This document shows, piece after piece, positions 1-6,074 of a stretch of 9,530 bases of DNA (position 1 is the first letter of the stretch; each line of letters opens with the position of its first letter). The position numbers and the translations under genes are program-made. Origin of the DNA: Pseudomonadota bacterium (GTDB lineage: Bacteria > Pseudomonadota > Alphaproteobacteria > Rhizobiales > Xanthobacteraceae); contig CAUJKG010000231.1 in assembly GCA_963205465.1 (NCBI GenBank), positions 1-9,530 on the forward strand, in the 5' to 3' direction. Below the pieces are notes generated by a model. The model was not told the origin of the DNA. It saw only the letters and a program-made list of their open reading frames with translations, and searched no databases.

Positions 1-60
1 TTTACTATTAATAATATTTACATTTTAAAGCTGCAGGATTTCGAGGTAATTCGCTACCCG
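1..60 (+). promoter_or_regulatory. AT-rich upstream region of the TPR gene
   Basis: The first 30 or so bases are almost entirely A and T, in sharp contrast to the GC-rich coding DNA that follows. Such a stretch upstream of a gene fits a promoter or UP-like region, but I cannot place a convincing -35/-10 pair. The gene to the left is outside the window, so this could equally be the end of another intergenic region. Confidence 0.3.
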
Positions 61-88
61 CATCAGATAGTTAGAGTGTTGCCGGCTC

Positions 89-113
89 GTGCGAAAATGC
101 CAGGTTTTCGCGC
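89..113 (+). repeat. Inverted repeat in the leader of the TPR gene
   Basis: GCGAAAA (91-97) and TTTTCGC (105-111) form a perfect 7-bp inverted repeat around a 7-base loop. In RNA the stem can extend to 9 bp (89-97 with 105-113) through one G-U pair. It ends 14 bases before the ATG at 128, just ahead of the AGGCGAG ribosome-binding site at 121-126 or so. No T-tract follows on either strand, so it is not a typical intrinsic terminator. It could be an operator or a leader hairpin. Confidence 0.5.
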
Positions 114-127
114 GCTAATAGGCGAGA

Positions 128-1618
128 ATGGGATATTTGCGCGTCGTCGCGTTGCTTCTGCCGGTCGTATGGCTTGCCGCCTGCCCTTCGCAGGCGCAGC
201 ATCGCTTTGACATCCCGGCCCTCGACCCCCTGGCCGACATCACCGTTCCCGACCCCCAGCCGAATACGGCCCCGCAATACCTGGGGCGCGACCCTTGGCG
301 CATAACGCGGCCGCAGAGCCCCCAGCCACCCGCTCCCCAGCAAGCACCGGCGAACGATGTATCCCCTTGGGAAGCCTGCGTCCGTGCGCCGGATGCAAGC
401 GCGGCGCTGGCCTATTGTACGGAGTTCGCCCAGGACGAAGACCAGCCCGCGGCGCGGCGCGCGGAAGCTTTCCTGGCGCGCGCCCGCGCCCATGAAGTAC
501 AGAACCAGACCGTAGCTGCGATCGCCGACCTGACCGCGGCGCTCGAGCTGAATCCGAAATGGGCCACGGCATTCCATCGTCGCGGGGTGTTATGGACGCA
601 CGAGCGGAATTTCGACCAGGCGATCAAGGATTTCTCCGCTGCCCTCGCCCTTTCGCCGCGCTCACTGGAATTCTTCGTCGCACGCGGCGTCGCTTATCGC
701 GGGAAGAAGGATTCCGTACGCTCCATCGCGGACTTTGATCGCGCCCTCGCAATCAATCCGCGTTCGGAACTCGCATATTACGAGCGCGGACTGACCAAAC
801 TCGATGCCCGGGATTATGCCGGTGCGACTGCGGATCTCGAGAAAGCGCTGGAACTCAACCCACGGCTCGCGCTCGCCCAATTTGCACTCGGCAACGTCCA
901 GTACGCGCAGCGCAACATCAAAGCGGCAATCGTCTCCTACGACAAAGCCGTTCGCCTTGATCCCTCTATCGAATATTACGTTTCCAATGCGAGAGGCGTC
1001 GCAAAATTCGAAATCGGCGACTGTAACGGCGCGATCGATGACTTTTCGCGCGCGCTAGCAATCAACGAGCGCTCACCAAGCACGTTCCGGAACCGCGGCA
1101 CCTGTCTGGTCAAGCGCGGCAAGTTCGAAGACGCAATCATCGATTTCACGCGCGCCATCTACATCACGCCGGACAGTGCGGACCTTTTCGCCGAACGCGG
1201 CAGTGCCTTTCTTTACAATCGGGATCTCGTGACCGCACGGCGCGACATCAACCATGCGCTCAAACTGGACGCAAAAAACGCCGCGGCCTTGCGGGCTCGT
1301 GCCCGGCTGCGGCTGATCGAGCACGATCTTCCCGGCGCGTTTACCGACTTGAACGCATCCCTTTCGCACAAGTTTTCAGACGACGCCCTGTCGGAGCGGA
1401 TCTGGTTTCACATCGTCGCAAACGATCTCGATCAGGCCCGGCAGGACATCAGCGACGTGCTCGCGCGCAACCCCGCGGACCCGAGCGCGCTGTTCGCGCG
1501 CGGCTATCTCAAAATCAAAGCCGGCGATCAGATTTCCGGCAAGCAGGATATGGTCGAAGCCGTGCAGCGAGACCACGACCTCGTGCCGAGGCTCGAATTC
1601 TACGGACTGAAATTCTGA
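128..1618 (+). CDS. Exported tetratricopeptide-repeat protein (possible lipoprotein)
   Basis: This 496-aa protein is nearly all TPR. The N-terminus is a signal peptide with hydrophobic core at about residues 6-18. It contains L-A-A-C (16-19), a possible lipobox, but a signal peptidase I site after S-Q-A (21-23) is also plausible, so lipidation is undecided. Residues 40-80 form a proline/glutamine-rich linker. A Cys pair follows (C84 and C97, in W-E-A-C and A-Y-C-T). From about 110 onward there are about ten TPR-like units, the clearest at 144-177, 178-211, 212-245, 246-279, 281-314, 315-348 and 349-382, each with the usual small/aromatic pattern and ending near N-P or D-P. The units near 383-450 are degenerate, and a last one lies at 451-484. 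TPRs are protein-binding scaffolds, so a periplasmic or membrane-anchored scaffold role is inferred; no partner can be named. The start is set by AGGCGAG just upstream of ATG. It is convergent with the next gene, 27 bases away. Confidence 0.9.
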   Translation: MGYLRVVALLLPVVWLAACPSQAQHRFDIPALDPLADITVPDPQPNTAPQYLGRDPWRITRPQSPQPPAPQQAPANDVSPWEACVRAPDASAALAYCTEFAQDEDQPAARRAEAFLARARAHEVQNQTVAAIADLTAALELNPKWATAFHRRGVLWTHERNFDQAIKDFSAALALSPRSLEFFVARGVAYRGKKDSVRSIADFDRALAINPRSELAYYERGLTKLDARDYAGATADLEKALELNPRLALAQFALGNVQYAQRNIKAAIVSYDKAVRLDPSIEYYVSNARGVAKFEIGDCNGAIDDFSRALAINERSPSTFRNRGTCLVKRGKFEDAIIDFTRAIYITPDSADLFAERGSAFLYNRDLVTARRDINHALKLDAKNAAALRARARLRLIEHDLPGAFTDLNASLSHKFSDDALSERIWFHIVANDLDQARQDISDVLARNPADPSALFARGYLKIKAGDQISGKQDMVEAVQRDHDLVPRLEFYGLKF

Positions 1619-1645
1619 CGCGAGGCCGAAAGCCCTGCTGCTGTT

Positions 1646-2869
1646 CTAGCGATCGAGCAACAGACCAAGCAAAGACGCGCGGTAGTTCAAACCGATGCGG
1701 AAGACGTCATATTCCGCGCGCTCGTAAAACGGCGTCAGCCCAACATATTCGGTTTTGTTATCCTCGAATTGGAAGCGAAGGTATTCGGCCTTCACGCTCC
1801 ACTTGGGCGAGAGCGCGTATTCGACGCCGGCGCCCACGGTCCAGCCGACCAACGGACGGTCGGTGGTAAGAAGCGAGAACAGATAATTATTGTCGGTCGA
1901 AGCCCAGGCGAGACCGCCGGTGGCATAGAGCAGAACATTTCCGAAGGAATATCCTCCGCGCAGCCGCACCGTGCCGAACTGATCGATCTTCACGAGACAG
2001 CAATCGCCGATGAAATTGCCCTTGATCGAGGCAAACGAGATATCGCTCTCGATGCCAAGCACGATGCCAGAGGCAAACTGCCAGTTGTAGCCCGACTGAA
2101 AACCGCCAAAGCCGCCCTTTGGCTCGAACGGAACCGTCCCGCCCAGATAGGTCATGCTCTGCTCGCCGGAAGCATAGCCGCCGTGAATGCCGATATAGGC
2201 GCCGCTCCAGTTATAAACCTGCGGCGCGGCAGCACTTTGCATGCGTTCCGGCGCACCGAGCCGATAGTTCAGACCGAGCCGGTAGGTCTGGAATGTAAGA
2301 TCCTGGGTAAACGGCCCGACCAGCGTTTCGCCGTGCTTCCTGAGATCGACATGCAGATATTCGAGTTTGACCGACCACTGAGGGGAAAGCGAGACTTCAA
2401 TGCCCGCGCCCGCGGTCCAGCCGATATGCGACTGGTTCGCGGTGAAGAAACCCGCGAAATCGCTCGACGTTCGGCCCCAGGCGAAGCCTCCCGTCCCATA
2501 GACGAGTACCGGCCCCTGCGCGTAGCCGAGCCGCGTTCGTGCCGTTCCGAACCGTTCGAGATTCACCACGAGACCCGGAAAGCTCGTGGTATCGCGGACA
2601 TCCGCAAAAGAAATATCGGCTTCGAAACCATAGACCCAGTTCGGCGACAGATGCGTCCAATATCCGATCTGGACGCCGCCGGCATATCCGTCGGGACGAA
2701 GATTGAACGGCACACCGACATCGATGTCGTGCTTGCCGTCCACAAAAGCTGCATGCGCGCCGATATAGAAACCGTCCCACGAAAACGCGGACGAAGGCTG
2801 CGCCATTGCGCTGCCACCAATCGCGGCCGCGGCCACCAACGCCAAACTAGCTTTACGCCAAATGTTCAA
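1646..2869 (-). CDS. Outer-membrane protein with two fused 8-strand beta-barrel domains
   Basis: This 407-aa protein has a signal peptide cleaved after A-M-A (21-23). Two homologous domains follow, at about 31-204 and 221-407, joined by a short linker (205-220). Each opens with W-x-G-x-Y-I-G-x-H and contains G-x-Q-x-G-Y, a G-x-E-x-D-I-S-F strand, F-G-T-x-R, L-Y-G-T/A-T-G-G, G-A-G-x-E and a final L-G-L-N-Y-R or I-G-L-N-Y-R strand. This is the pattern of the Omp25/RopB-like (OMP_b-brl) family, which normally has one 8-strand barrel of about 200-280 aa, so this is roughly double length. The start is TTG (2867-2869). The next Met is M22, inside the signal peptide, and AGGGG lies 8 bases upstream of the TTG. 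The only cysteines are adjacent (C290-C291), in a predicted surface loop. The C-terminus (L-L-L-D-R) lacks the usual terminal aromatic residue. The product is probably a structural or pore-like envelope protein; its substrate is unknown. Confidence 0.9.
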   Translation of the reverse strand: MNIWRKASLALVAAAAIGGSAMAQPSSAFSWDGFYIGAHAAFVDGKHDIDVGVPFNLRPDGYAGGVQIGYWTHLSPNWVYGFEADISFADVRDTTSFPGLVVNLERFGTARTRLGYAQGPVLVYGTGGFAWGRTSSDFAGFFTANQSHIGWTAGAGIEVSLSPQWSVKLEYLHVDLRKHGETLVGPFTQDLTFQTYRLGLNYRLGAPERMQSAAAPQVYNWSGAYIGIHGGYASGEQSMTYLGGTVPFEPKGGFGGFQSGYNWQFASGIVLGIESDISFASIKGNFIGDCCLVKIDQFGTVRLRGGYSFGNVLLYATGGLAWASTDNNYLFSLLTTDRPLVGWTVGAGVEYALSPKWSVKAEYLRFQFEDNKTEYVGLTPFYERAEYDVFRIGLNYRASLLGLLLDR

Positions 2870-2899
2870 AGGACCTGCCCCTAACCCCAGGGAGGGGTT
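2870..2899 (-). promoter_or_regulatory. Ribosome-binding site and leader hairpin for the TTG start
   Basis: On the minus strand AGGGG (2882-2878) sits 8 bases before the TTG start at 2869, which supports that non-ATG start. Immediately 5' of it, AACCCC (2899-2894 read on the minus strand) can pair with GGGGTT (2888-2883) around a 5-base loop. The hairpin's 3' arm overlaps the start of the ribosome-binding site. This is seen in sequence only; a regulatory role is inference. Confidence 0.35.
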
Positions 2900-2939
2900 T
2901 TAAGGACGGAACTTTGAAAGATCGAGTCCCCGGCAAAGC

Positions 2940-2961
2940 AAAAAACCGGCTCGCAAGCCGG
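2940..2961 (-). terminator. Intrinsic terminator of the upstream OMP gene (3001-4257)
   Basis: Read on the minus strand, CCGGCT and AGCCGG (2961-2956 and 2951-2946) form a 6-bp stem with a 4-base loop, followed directly by six Ts (2945-2940). It starts about 40 bases past the stop codon at 3001. It lies between the two paralogous OMP genes and suggests that they are transcribed separately. Confidence 0.75.
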
Positions 2962-3000
2962 CAATCTGGCCGGGGTTTCTGAGTTTGAAGTTGTACTCGC

Positions 3001-4257
3001 TTACCAGCGCACGCCGAGCAAATCGAGAACACCAGCGCGATAGTTCAAGCCCAACTTGATCGTGTGCACATTGAAATCGTCGCGCACCACGGCGCCGCCT
3101 ACCATATCTCTTAAGCCATAGTCCGCGTAGAGATACTCGACCTTCGCAGACCATTTCTGCGAGAGCGCGTATTCGATACCCGCACCCGCAGTCCATCCGA
3201 GCCAGAATTGATCGCGGGTCGTAACACCGGCTGCCGCCGTATCGGCGTGAAGCCAGGCAAGACCGCCGGTCGCGTAGTAAAGTACATTACCGCCCGCATA
3301 GCCGAACCTTGCGCGGACCGTGCCCATCGCGTCGATATCAGCACGGTTGACGCCATTCGTCTGACTGATCGCTCCCCAAGAGGAGTCGCCTTCGACACCG
3401 AACACCCAGTTCCGCGAAAGCTGCCAGTTGTACCCCGACTGAATGCCGAAGAACCCGCCCTTCGGCTCGACCGCGGCCGCGATAACGCCGGAGACATCGT
3501 AGTCGCCGAAGCCATAACCGCCGTGGATACCGATGTAGGGGCCGGTCCAGCCCGCATGACGAACCGGCGCCTTCACAGGATAGGCATCCTGGGTCGGAGC
3601 CACGTTCCAGTTGGCAAAGCGATAGTTCAAACCGAGGCGGAACGTGCTTGCCGTCAGGTCCGACGACAGGATAACGCCGGTCGAGTTGGTCGTTCCGAAG
3701 TCCAGGTAGAGATACTCGAACTTCGCCGACCAGTTGCGGGCGAACGCGTACTCGATGCCTGCACCGACCGCGTATCCGACCTGCGGACGCTCGACCGACG
3801 TACCTGCATTATTGGTGAAATCGGTTTGTGCCCATGCCAGACCGGCCGTCCCGTAGACCAGCCAGGGACCCTGCGCATAGCCAAGGCGTGTACGAGCCGT
3901 GCCAAAGACGTCGATGCTATGCACCACTGCGCCGGACGTAGCGTCAATGCCGCCGAAGGAAACGTCGACTTCGTAGCCGATCACCCAATTGCGCGAGAGG
4001 TGATGCAGATAACCAAACTGCAAACCGCCGTAACCGCCGCGCGGTTCGAGCGGAAAAGCACCGGGCGAAAAAACATCATTCGAGCCGTCGAAATAGCCGC
4101 CGTGAACGCCGATATACTGGCCTTCCCATGACCAGACCGGAGCCGGCGTGGCCTTCGTGTAAACCGGACCACGCATCGGCACGTCAGCCGCAAAAGCTGC
4201 GCCTGAGAAAGCGACAGCCGCAACGCCGCTCAACAAAACGCCTCGTAGTCCGGTCAT
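3001..4257 (-). CDS. Outer-membrane protein with two fused 8-strand beta-barrel domains (paralogue)
   Basis: From the chosen ATG (4255-4257) the protein is 418 aa. This start gives a compact signal peptide cleaved near A-F-A (21-23). In-frame starts upstream (ATG at 4287, TTG at 4314) would add a charged, non-signal extension of 10 or 19 residues and are less likely, although no strong ribosome-binding site is visible for any of the three. Two Omp25/RopB-like barrel domains lie at about 44-214 and 237-418, joined by a linker of about 22 residues. The N-domain matches the neighbour's N-domain (both have F-G-T-A-R-T-R-L-G-Y-A-Q-G-P). The C-domain matches the neighbour's C-domain (E-P-K-G-G-F and Q-S-G-Y-N-W-Q). 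The last strand, K-L-G-L-N-Y-R-A, is followed by a tail ending in Trp, the usual type of terminal residue for BAM recognition. It has no cysteines. It probably forms an outer-membrane barrel pair; its ligand is unknown. Confidence 0.9.
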   Translation of the reverse strand: MTGLRGVLLSGVAAVAFSGAAFAADVPMRGPVYTKATPAPVWSWEGQYIGVHGGYFDGSNDVFSPGAFPLEPRGGYGGLQFGYLHHLSRNWVIGYEVDVSFGGIDATSGAVVHSIDVFGTARTRLGYAQGPWLVYGTAGLAWAQTDFTNNAGTSVERPQVGYAVGAGIEYAFARNWSAKFEYLYLDFGTTNSTGVILSSDLTASTFRLGLNYRFANWNVAPTQDAYPVKAPVRHAGWTGPYIGIHGGYGFGDYDVSGVIAAAVEPKGGFFGIQSGYNWQLSRNWVFGVEGDSSWGAISQTNGVNRADIDAMGTVRARFGYAGGNVLYYATGGLAWLHADTAAAGVTTRDQFWLGWTAGAGIEYALSQKWSAKVEYLYADYGLRDMVGGAVVRDDFNVHTIKLGLNYRAGVLDLLGVRW

Positions 4258-4379
4258 TGAATCGCCCACTATAAATTTCCGCGGCATGGGGCGGCTTTTT
4301 GCCTTACAGGTCAAGGCTTTTGCCGACCTAACGGGGTTCCAACAGGCTCGCGGGCCGCTGCATGTGGCGGATGGGCCAC

Positions 4380-4423
4380 AAAAAGCAGAAAGGGCCGGCG
4401 CTTCTGACGTCGCCGGTCCCTTT
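4380..4423 (-). terminator. Intrinsic terminator of the SEL1 gene
   Basis: Arms at 4389-4400 (AAAGGGCCGGCG) and 4411-4423 (CGCCGGTCCCTTT) pair over 12 bp with one bulged base, around a 10-base loop. On the minus strand the stem is followed by a short CTGC and then five Ts (4384-4380). It lies 57 bases past the stop of the SEL1 gene and before the promoter region of the OMP gene at 4257. Confidence 0.75.
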
Positions 4424-4479
4424 CCTTGAACAGCCCCCGCCCCTAAGCCCCACGGGAAGCCGCTATGTCGTCTTCACGC

Positions 4480-4743
4480 TTAGTGGGAGGTCATCCACTC
4501 GCGCGCAGCGCGCTGGGCGCTTGCGATTTCGTCCGCATTCATCTCCGCGGCAAGTTCCTGCCGGCAGGTCACCGCGTCGCGATTGCCGCGCGCCGCTGCC
4601 AGATTGAACCATTTGTGGGCTGCGATCCGGTCCGCATCCACATCGCGGCCGTAGGCGTAAGCCAGGCCCAGCTGGTAGAAAATATCTCCGGCCATGTTGG
4701 CCTGACCGATCGCTGCAACTTCGAGTTCGAGAAGCCGCGCCAT
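4480..4743 (-). CDS. Small SEL1-repeat protein
   Basis: This 87-aa protein has one recognisable SEL1-type repeat at about residues 19-56 (Y-Q-L-G-L-A-Y-A-Y-G-R, then A-A-H-K-W-F-N-L-A-A-A-R-G-N). A charged helix follows, containing D-E-I-A-x-A-Q-R-x-A-R-E-W. It has no signal peptide or membrane segment, so it is probably cytoplasmic. SEL1 repeats are TPR-like alpha/alpha modules that mediate protein contacts; the partner is unknown. ATG at 4743 is preferred because GGGAG lies 8 bases upstream. An in-frame GTG at 4788 would add 15 basic residues with no better ribosome-binding site. It stands alone, with its own terminator downstream, and faces the long intergenic region at 4744-5116. Confidence 0.85.
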   Translation of the reverse strand: MARLLELEVAAIGQANMAGDIFYQLGLAYAYGRDVDADRIAAHKWFNLAAARGNRDAVTCRQELAAEMNADEIASAQRAAREWMTSH

Positions 4744-4871
4744 TTGTCCGTCTCCCGTCGTTCGCGGCTTGCTTCGCCGCTTGATCACGTTGCGGACGTC
4801 CCCCGTCCGTGATGCGTAAGATGCACGGAGAATTTGAATCGCATCCTAAGGATCAGGCTGAATGAAATCTG

Positions 4872-4909
4872 AACGGAATCAGCAGCTTGCCGTCATTTTC
4901 GATTCCGTT
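4872..4909. repeat. 9-bp inverted repeat with 20-base spacer
   Basis: AACGGAATC (4872-4880) is the exact reverse complement of GATTCCGTT (4901-4909). It could form a stem-loop in RNA or act as a pair of half-sites. No T-tract follows. The position is about 130 bases upstream of the SEL1 start and about 210 bases upstream of the first DUF2147 start. Confidence 0.5.
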
Positions 4910-4914
4910 AAGCA

Positions 4915-4937
4915 CGCAAGCGCTTGAAAAACTTGCG
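4915..4937. repeat. Overlapping palindromes
   Basis: CAAGCGCTTG (4917-4926) is a perfect 10-bp palindrome. The same stretch also offers CGCAAG (4915-4920) pairing with CTTGCG (4932-4937) over an 11-base loop. It lies just 3' of the previous inverted repeat. It could be an operator or part of a structured RNA; by chance alone a 10-bp palindrome is not rare. Confidence 0.35.
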
Positions 4938-5053
4938 CCTCGCCTTTTCCGGAAAGAATTGGGAAAGCCTCTCGCTTCGGACTCTGGTCACCATGCGACA
5001 TGGAAGGTGATTGAAGTTCCCGCGAGCCGCACGCGCCTCGCCTCACTCTGGCC

Positions 5054-5069
5054 CCATGACTCGTCATGG
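5054..5069. repeat. 16-bp near-perfect palindrome upstream of the first DUF2147 gene
   Basis: CCATGACTCGTCATGG has two 7-bp arms (5054-5060 and 5063-5069) with a 2-base centre. It ends 47 bases before the ATG at 5117, where a promoter-proximal operator would be expected. The dyad fits a homodimeric regulator, but no specific regulator can be named. The arm includes the ATG at 5066 of a longer in-frame reading, which has no ribosome-binding site. Confidence 0.45.
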
Positions 5070-5116
5070 ATGGGTCGCATTACATTCACAGACGAAGAGA
5101 AGTTCGAAAAAGCGAC

Positions 5117-5545
5117 ATGAAACTCGCCCGTATTATGCTTTTGACCGCGCTTTGCGCATTCGCGGTGCCTGCGCATGCGCAGGAGAAAAACTCCGATGGC
5201 GCGAAGGTCGCCGGCATCTGGCAAAGCCAGAGCGGCATTACCCGCGTGAAGGTAACACCCTGCGGAGTAGGCCTTTGCGCGCATGTTGTATGGCAGCGCA
5301 ATCCTTCGAAGGATGTCCACAACGAAGACCCGGCCAAGCGCGATCGCCCGATCGTCGGCTTGCAGCTGGTATCGAACATGAAGCCGGTCGGTGCCGACGA
5401 ATGGTCTGGCTCGATCTACAATTACGAGGACGGCAAGACTTATTCGGGGAAAGTGAAAGTCGTCAGCGCAAGCGCAATCCAGATCGGCGGCTGCGTGATG
5501 GGCGGCATGATCTGCCAGAGCAAGACCTGGACGAAAATCGACTGA
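5117..5545 (+). CDS. DUF2147 family exported protein (copy 1)
   Basis: This 142-aa protein has a signal peptide with hydrophobic core at about 5-18 and A-H-A (19-21) before the predicted cut. The mature part shows DUF2147 (PF09917) hallmarks: G-I-W (33-35), the C-G-V-G-L-C pair (C49, C54), D-V-x-N (66-69), W-S-G-x-I-Y-N (96-102), D-G-K-T-Y-S-G (105-111), a G-C (125-126) and C133 before a terminal W-T-K. The four cysteines fit two disulfides in the periplasm. The biochemical role of this family is unknown to me. The ATG at 5117 is chosen because it begins the signal peptide. The in-frame ATG at 5066 would put 17 polar residues in front. The ribosome-binding site is weak. The next gene is a paralogue, 124 bases downstream beyond a terminator. 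Confidence 0.9.
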   Translation: MKLARIMLLTALCAFAVPAHAQEKNSDGAKVAGIWQSQSGITRVKVTPCGVGLCAHVVWQRNPSKDVHNEDPAKRDRPIVGLQLVSNMKPVGADEWSGSIYNYEDGKTYSGKVKVVSASAIQIGGCVMGGMICQSKTWTKID

Positions 5546-5583
5546 CCAAATTTTCGCTGTAGACGCTACGGCAAGGGTGAAGG

Positions 5584-5616
5584 CGAAAGCGGGGCTGTAA
5601 TGCCCCGCTTTCGTTT
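5584..5616 (+). terminator. Strong intrinsic terminator of DUF2147 copy 1
   Basis: CGAAAGCGGGGC (5584-5595) and GCCCCGCTTTCG (5602-5613) form a perfect 12-bp stem with a 6-base loop, followed by TTT. It begins 39 bases past the stop of copy 1 and separates it from copy 2. Copy 2 and the coupled gene after it must therefore have their own promoter in the remaining 50 or so bases, or rely on readthrough. Confidence 0.85.
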
Positions 5617-5669
5617 CCGGCCGCCCATGCTTACGATGCGGCAGAAGAACAAATCGCCGGAGGAAACGA

Positions 5670-6074
5670 ATGAAGCTGAAACTTGCCCTCGCCGCCGCCG
5701 TACTGGCGTCGCTCTCGATCCCCGCTAGCGCACAGGATGCGTCCGGAACCTGGCTGACGGCCTCGGGTGAAACGCGCGTGCGGATTGCGCCTTGCGGCGG
5801 CAGCCTGTGCGGCACCATCGCCTGGACCAAGAACAGCGGCGCGAAAGACGTGAACAATCCGAACGCAAACCTCAAAGGGCGCAATCTGGTCGGCGTCACC
5901 ATGATTACGATGAAGCCTGCCGGCGACAAGAAGTGGTCGGGCACGCTTTACAATCCTCAGGATGGCAAAACTTATTCCGGCACGCTGACGCAAACCGGCG
6001 CGAATTCACTCTCGCTTTCGGGTTGTGTGGCTGGCATCTTCTGCCGCTCGCAGAACTGGACGCGTGTGAATTGA
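5670..6074 (+). CDS. DUF2147 family exported protein (copy 2)
   Basis: This 134-aa protein has a signal peptide cleaved after A-S-A (19-21). The mature domain matches copy 1 and DUF2147 (PF09917): G-T-W (26-28), C42 and C47 in C-G-G-S-L-C-G, D-V-N-N-P (60-64), R-N-L-V-G (71-75), W-S-G-T-L-Y-N-P (89-96), D-G-K-T-Y-S-G (98-104), G-C (118-119), then C125 and a terminal W-T-R. The four cysteines align with those of copy 1. GGAGG at 5659-5663 lies 6 bases before the ATG, the best ribosome-binding site in the window. The stop codon overlaps the start of the next gene, so the two are cotranslated. The two copies clearly differ in sequence, so the duplication is not recent. The function of the family is unknown. 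Confidence 0.93.
   Translation: MKLKLALAAAVLASLSIPASAQDASGTWLTASGETRVRIAPCGGSLCGTIAWTKNSGAKDVNNPNANLKGRNLVGVTMITMKPAGDKKWSGTLYNPQDGKTYSGTLTQTGANSLSLSGCVAGIFCRSQNWTRVN

Larger units (their letters stand above)
4744..5116. promoter_or_regulatory. Divergent intergenic region, 373 bases, no supported gene
   Basis: This region separates the divergent SEL1 and DUF2147 genes and must hold both promoters. I see no convincing -35/-10 pair. It contains several inverted repeats (4872-4909, 4915-4937 and 5054-5069, listed separately). Small open frames here start with TTG, lack ribosome-binding sites and have no recognisable protein features. A small RNA or a regulator-controlled promoter is possible but not shown. 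Confidence 0.5.

Noticed and set aside
71..577. 168-codon minus-strand frame opposite the 5' part of the TPR gene
   Set aside because: It is an Arg/Gly-rich shadow frame opposite a gene with clear signal peptide and TPR motifs.
1769..2884. Long open frame (371 codons) on the plus strand opposite the first OMP gene
   Set aside because: It is antisense to a well-supported barrel gene, has no family motifs or signal peptide, and is rich in Arg, Ala and Gly as expected for a shadow frame of high-GC DNA.
3208..4131. Long open frame (307 codons) on the plus strand opposite the second OMP gene
   Set aside because: It is antisense to the paralogue of the previous case. Similar shadow frames opposite both OMP genes follow from their homology, not from a second coding function.
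4363..4380. TGTGGC / GCCACA hairpin upstream of the second OMP gene
   Set aside because: It is a 6-bp stem that abuts the A-run of the SEL1 terminator, with no sign of independent function.
4887..5120. 77-codon plus-strand open frame in the long intergenic region
   Set aside because: It starts with TTG without a ribosome-binding site, overlaps the start of the DUF2147 gene and shows no recognisable protein pattern.
4988..5944. 318-codon open frame on the minus strand across both DUF2147 genes
   Set aside because: It spans two clear genes and the perfect terminator between them, and shows no domain. The sense-strand genes explain the region.
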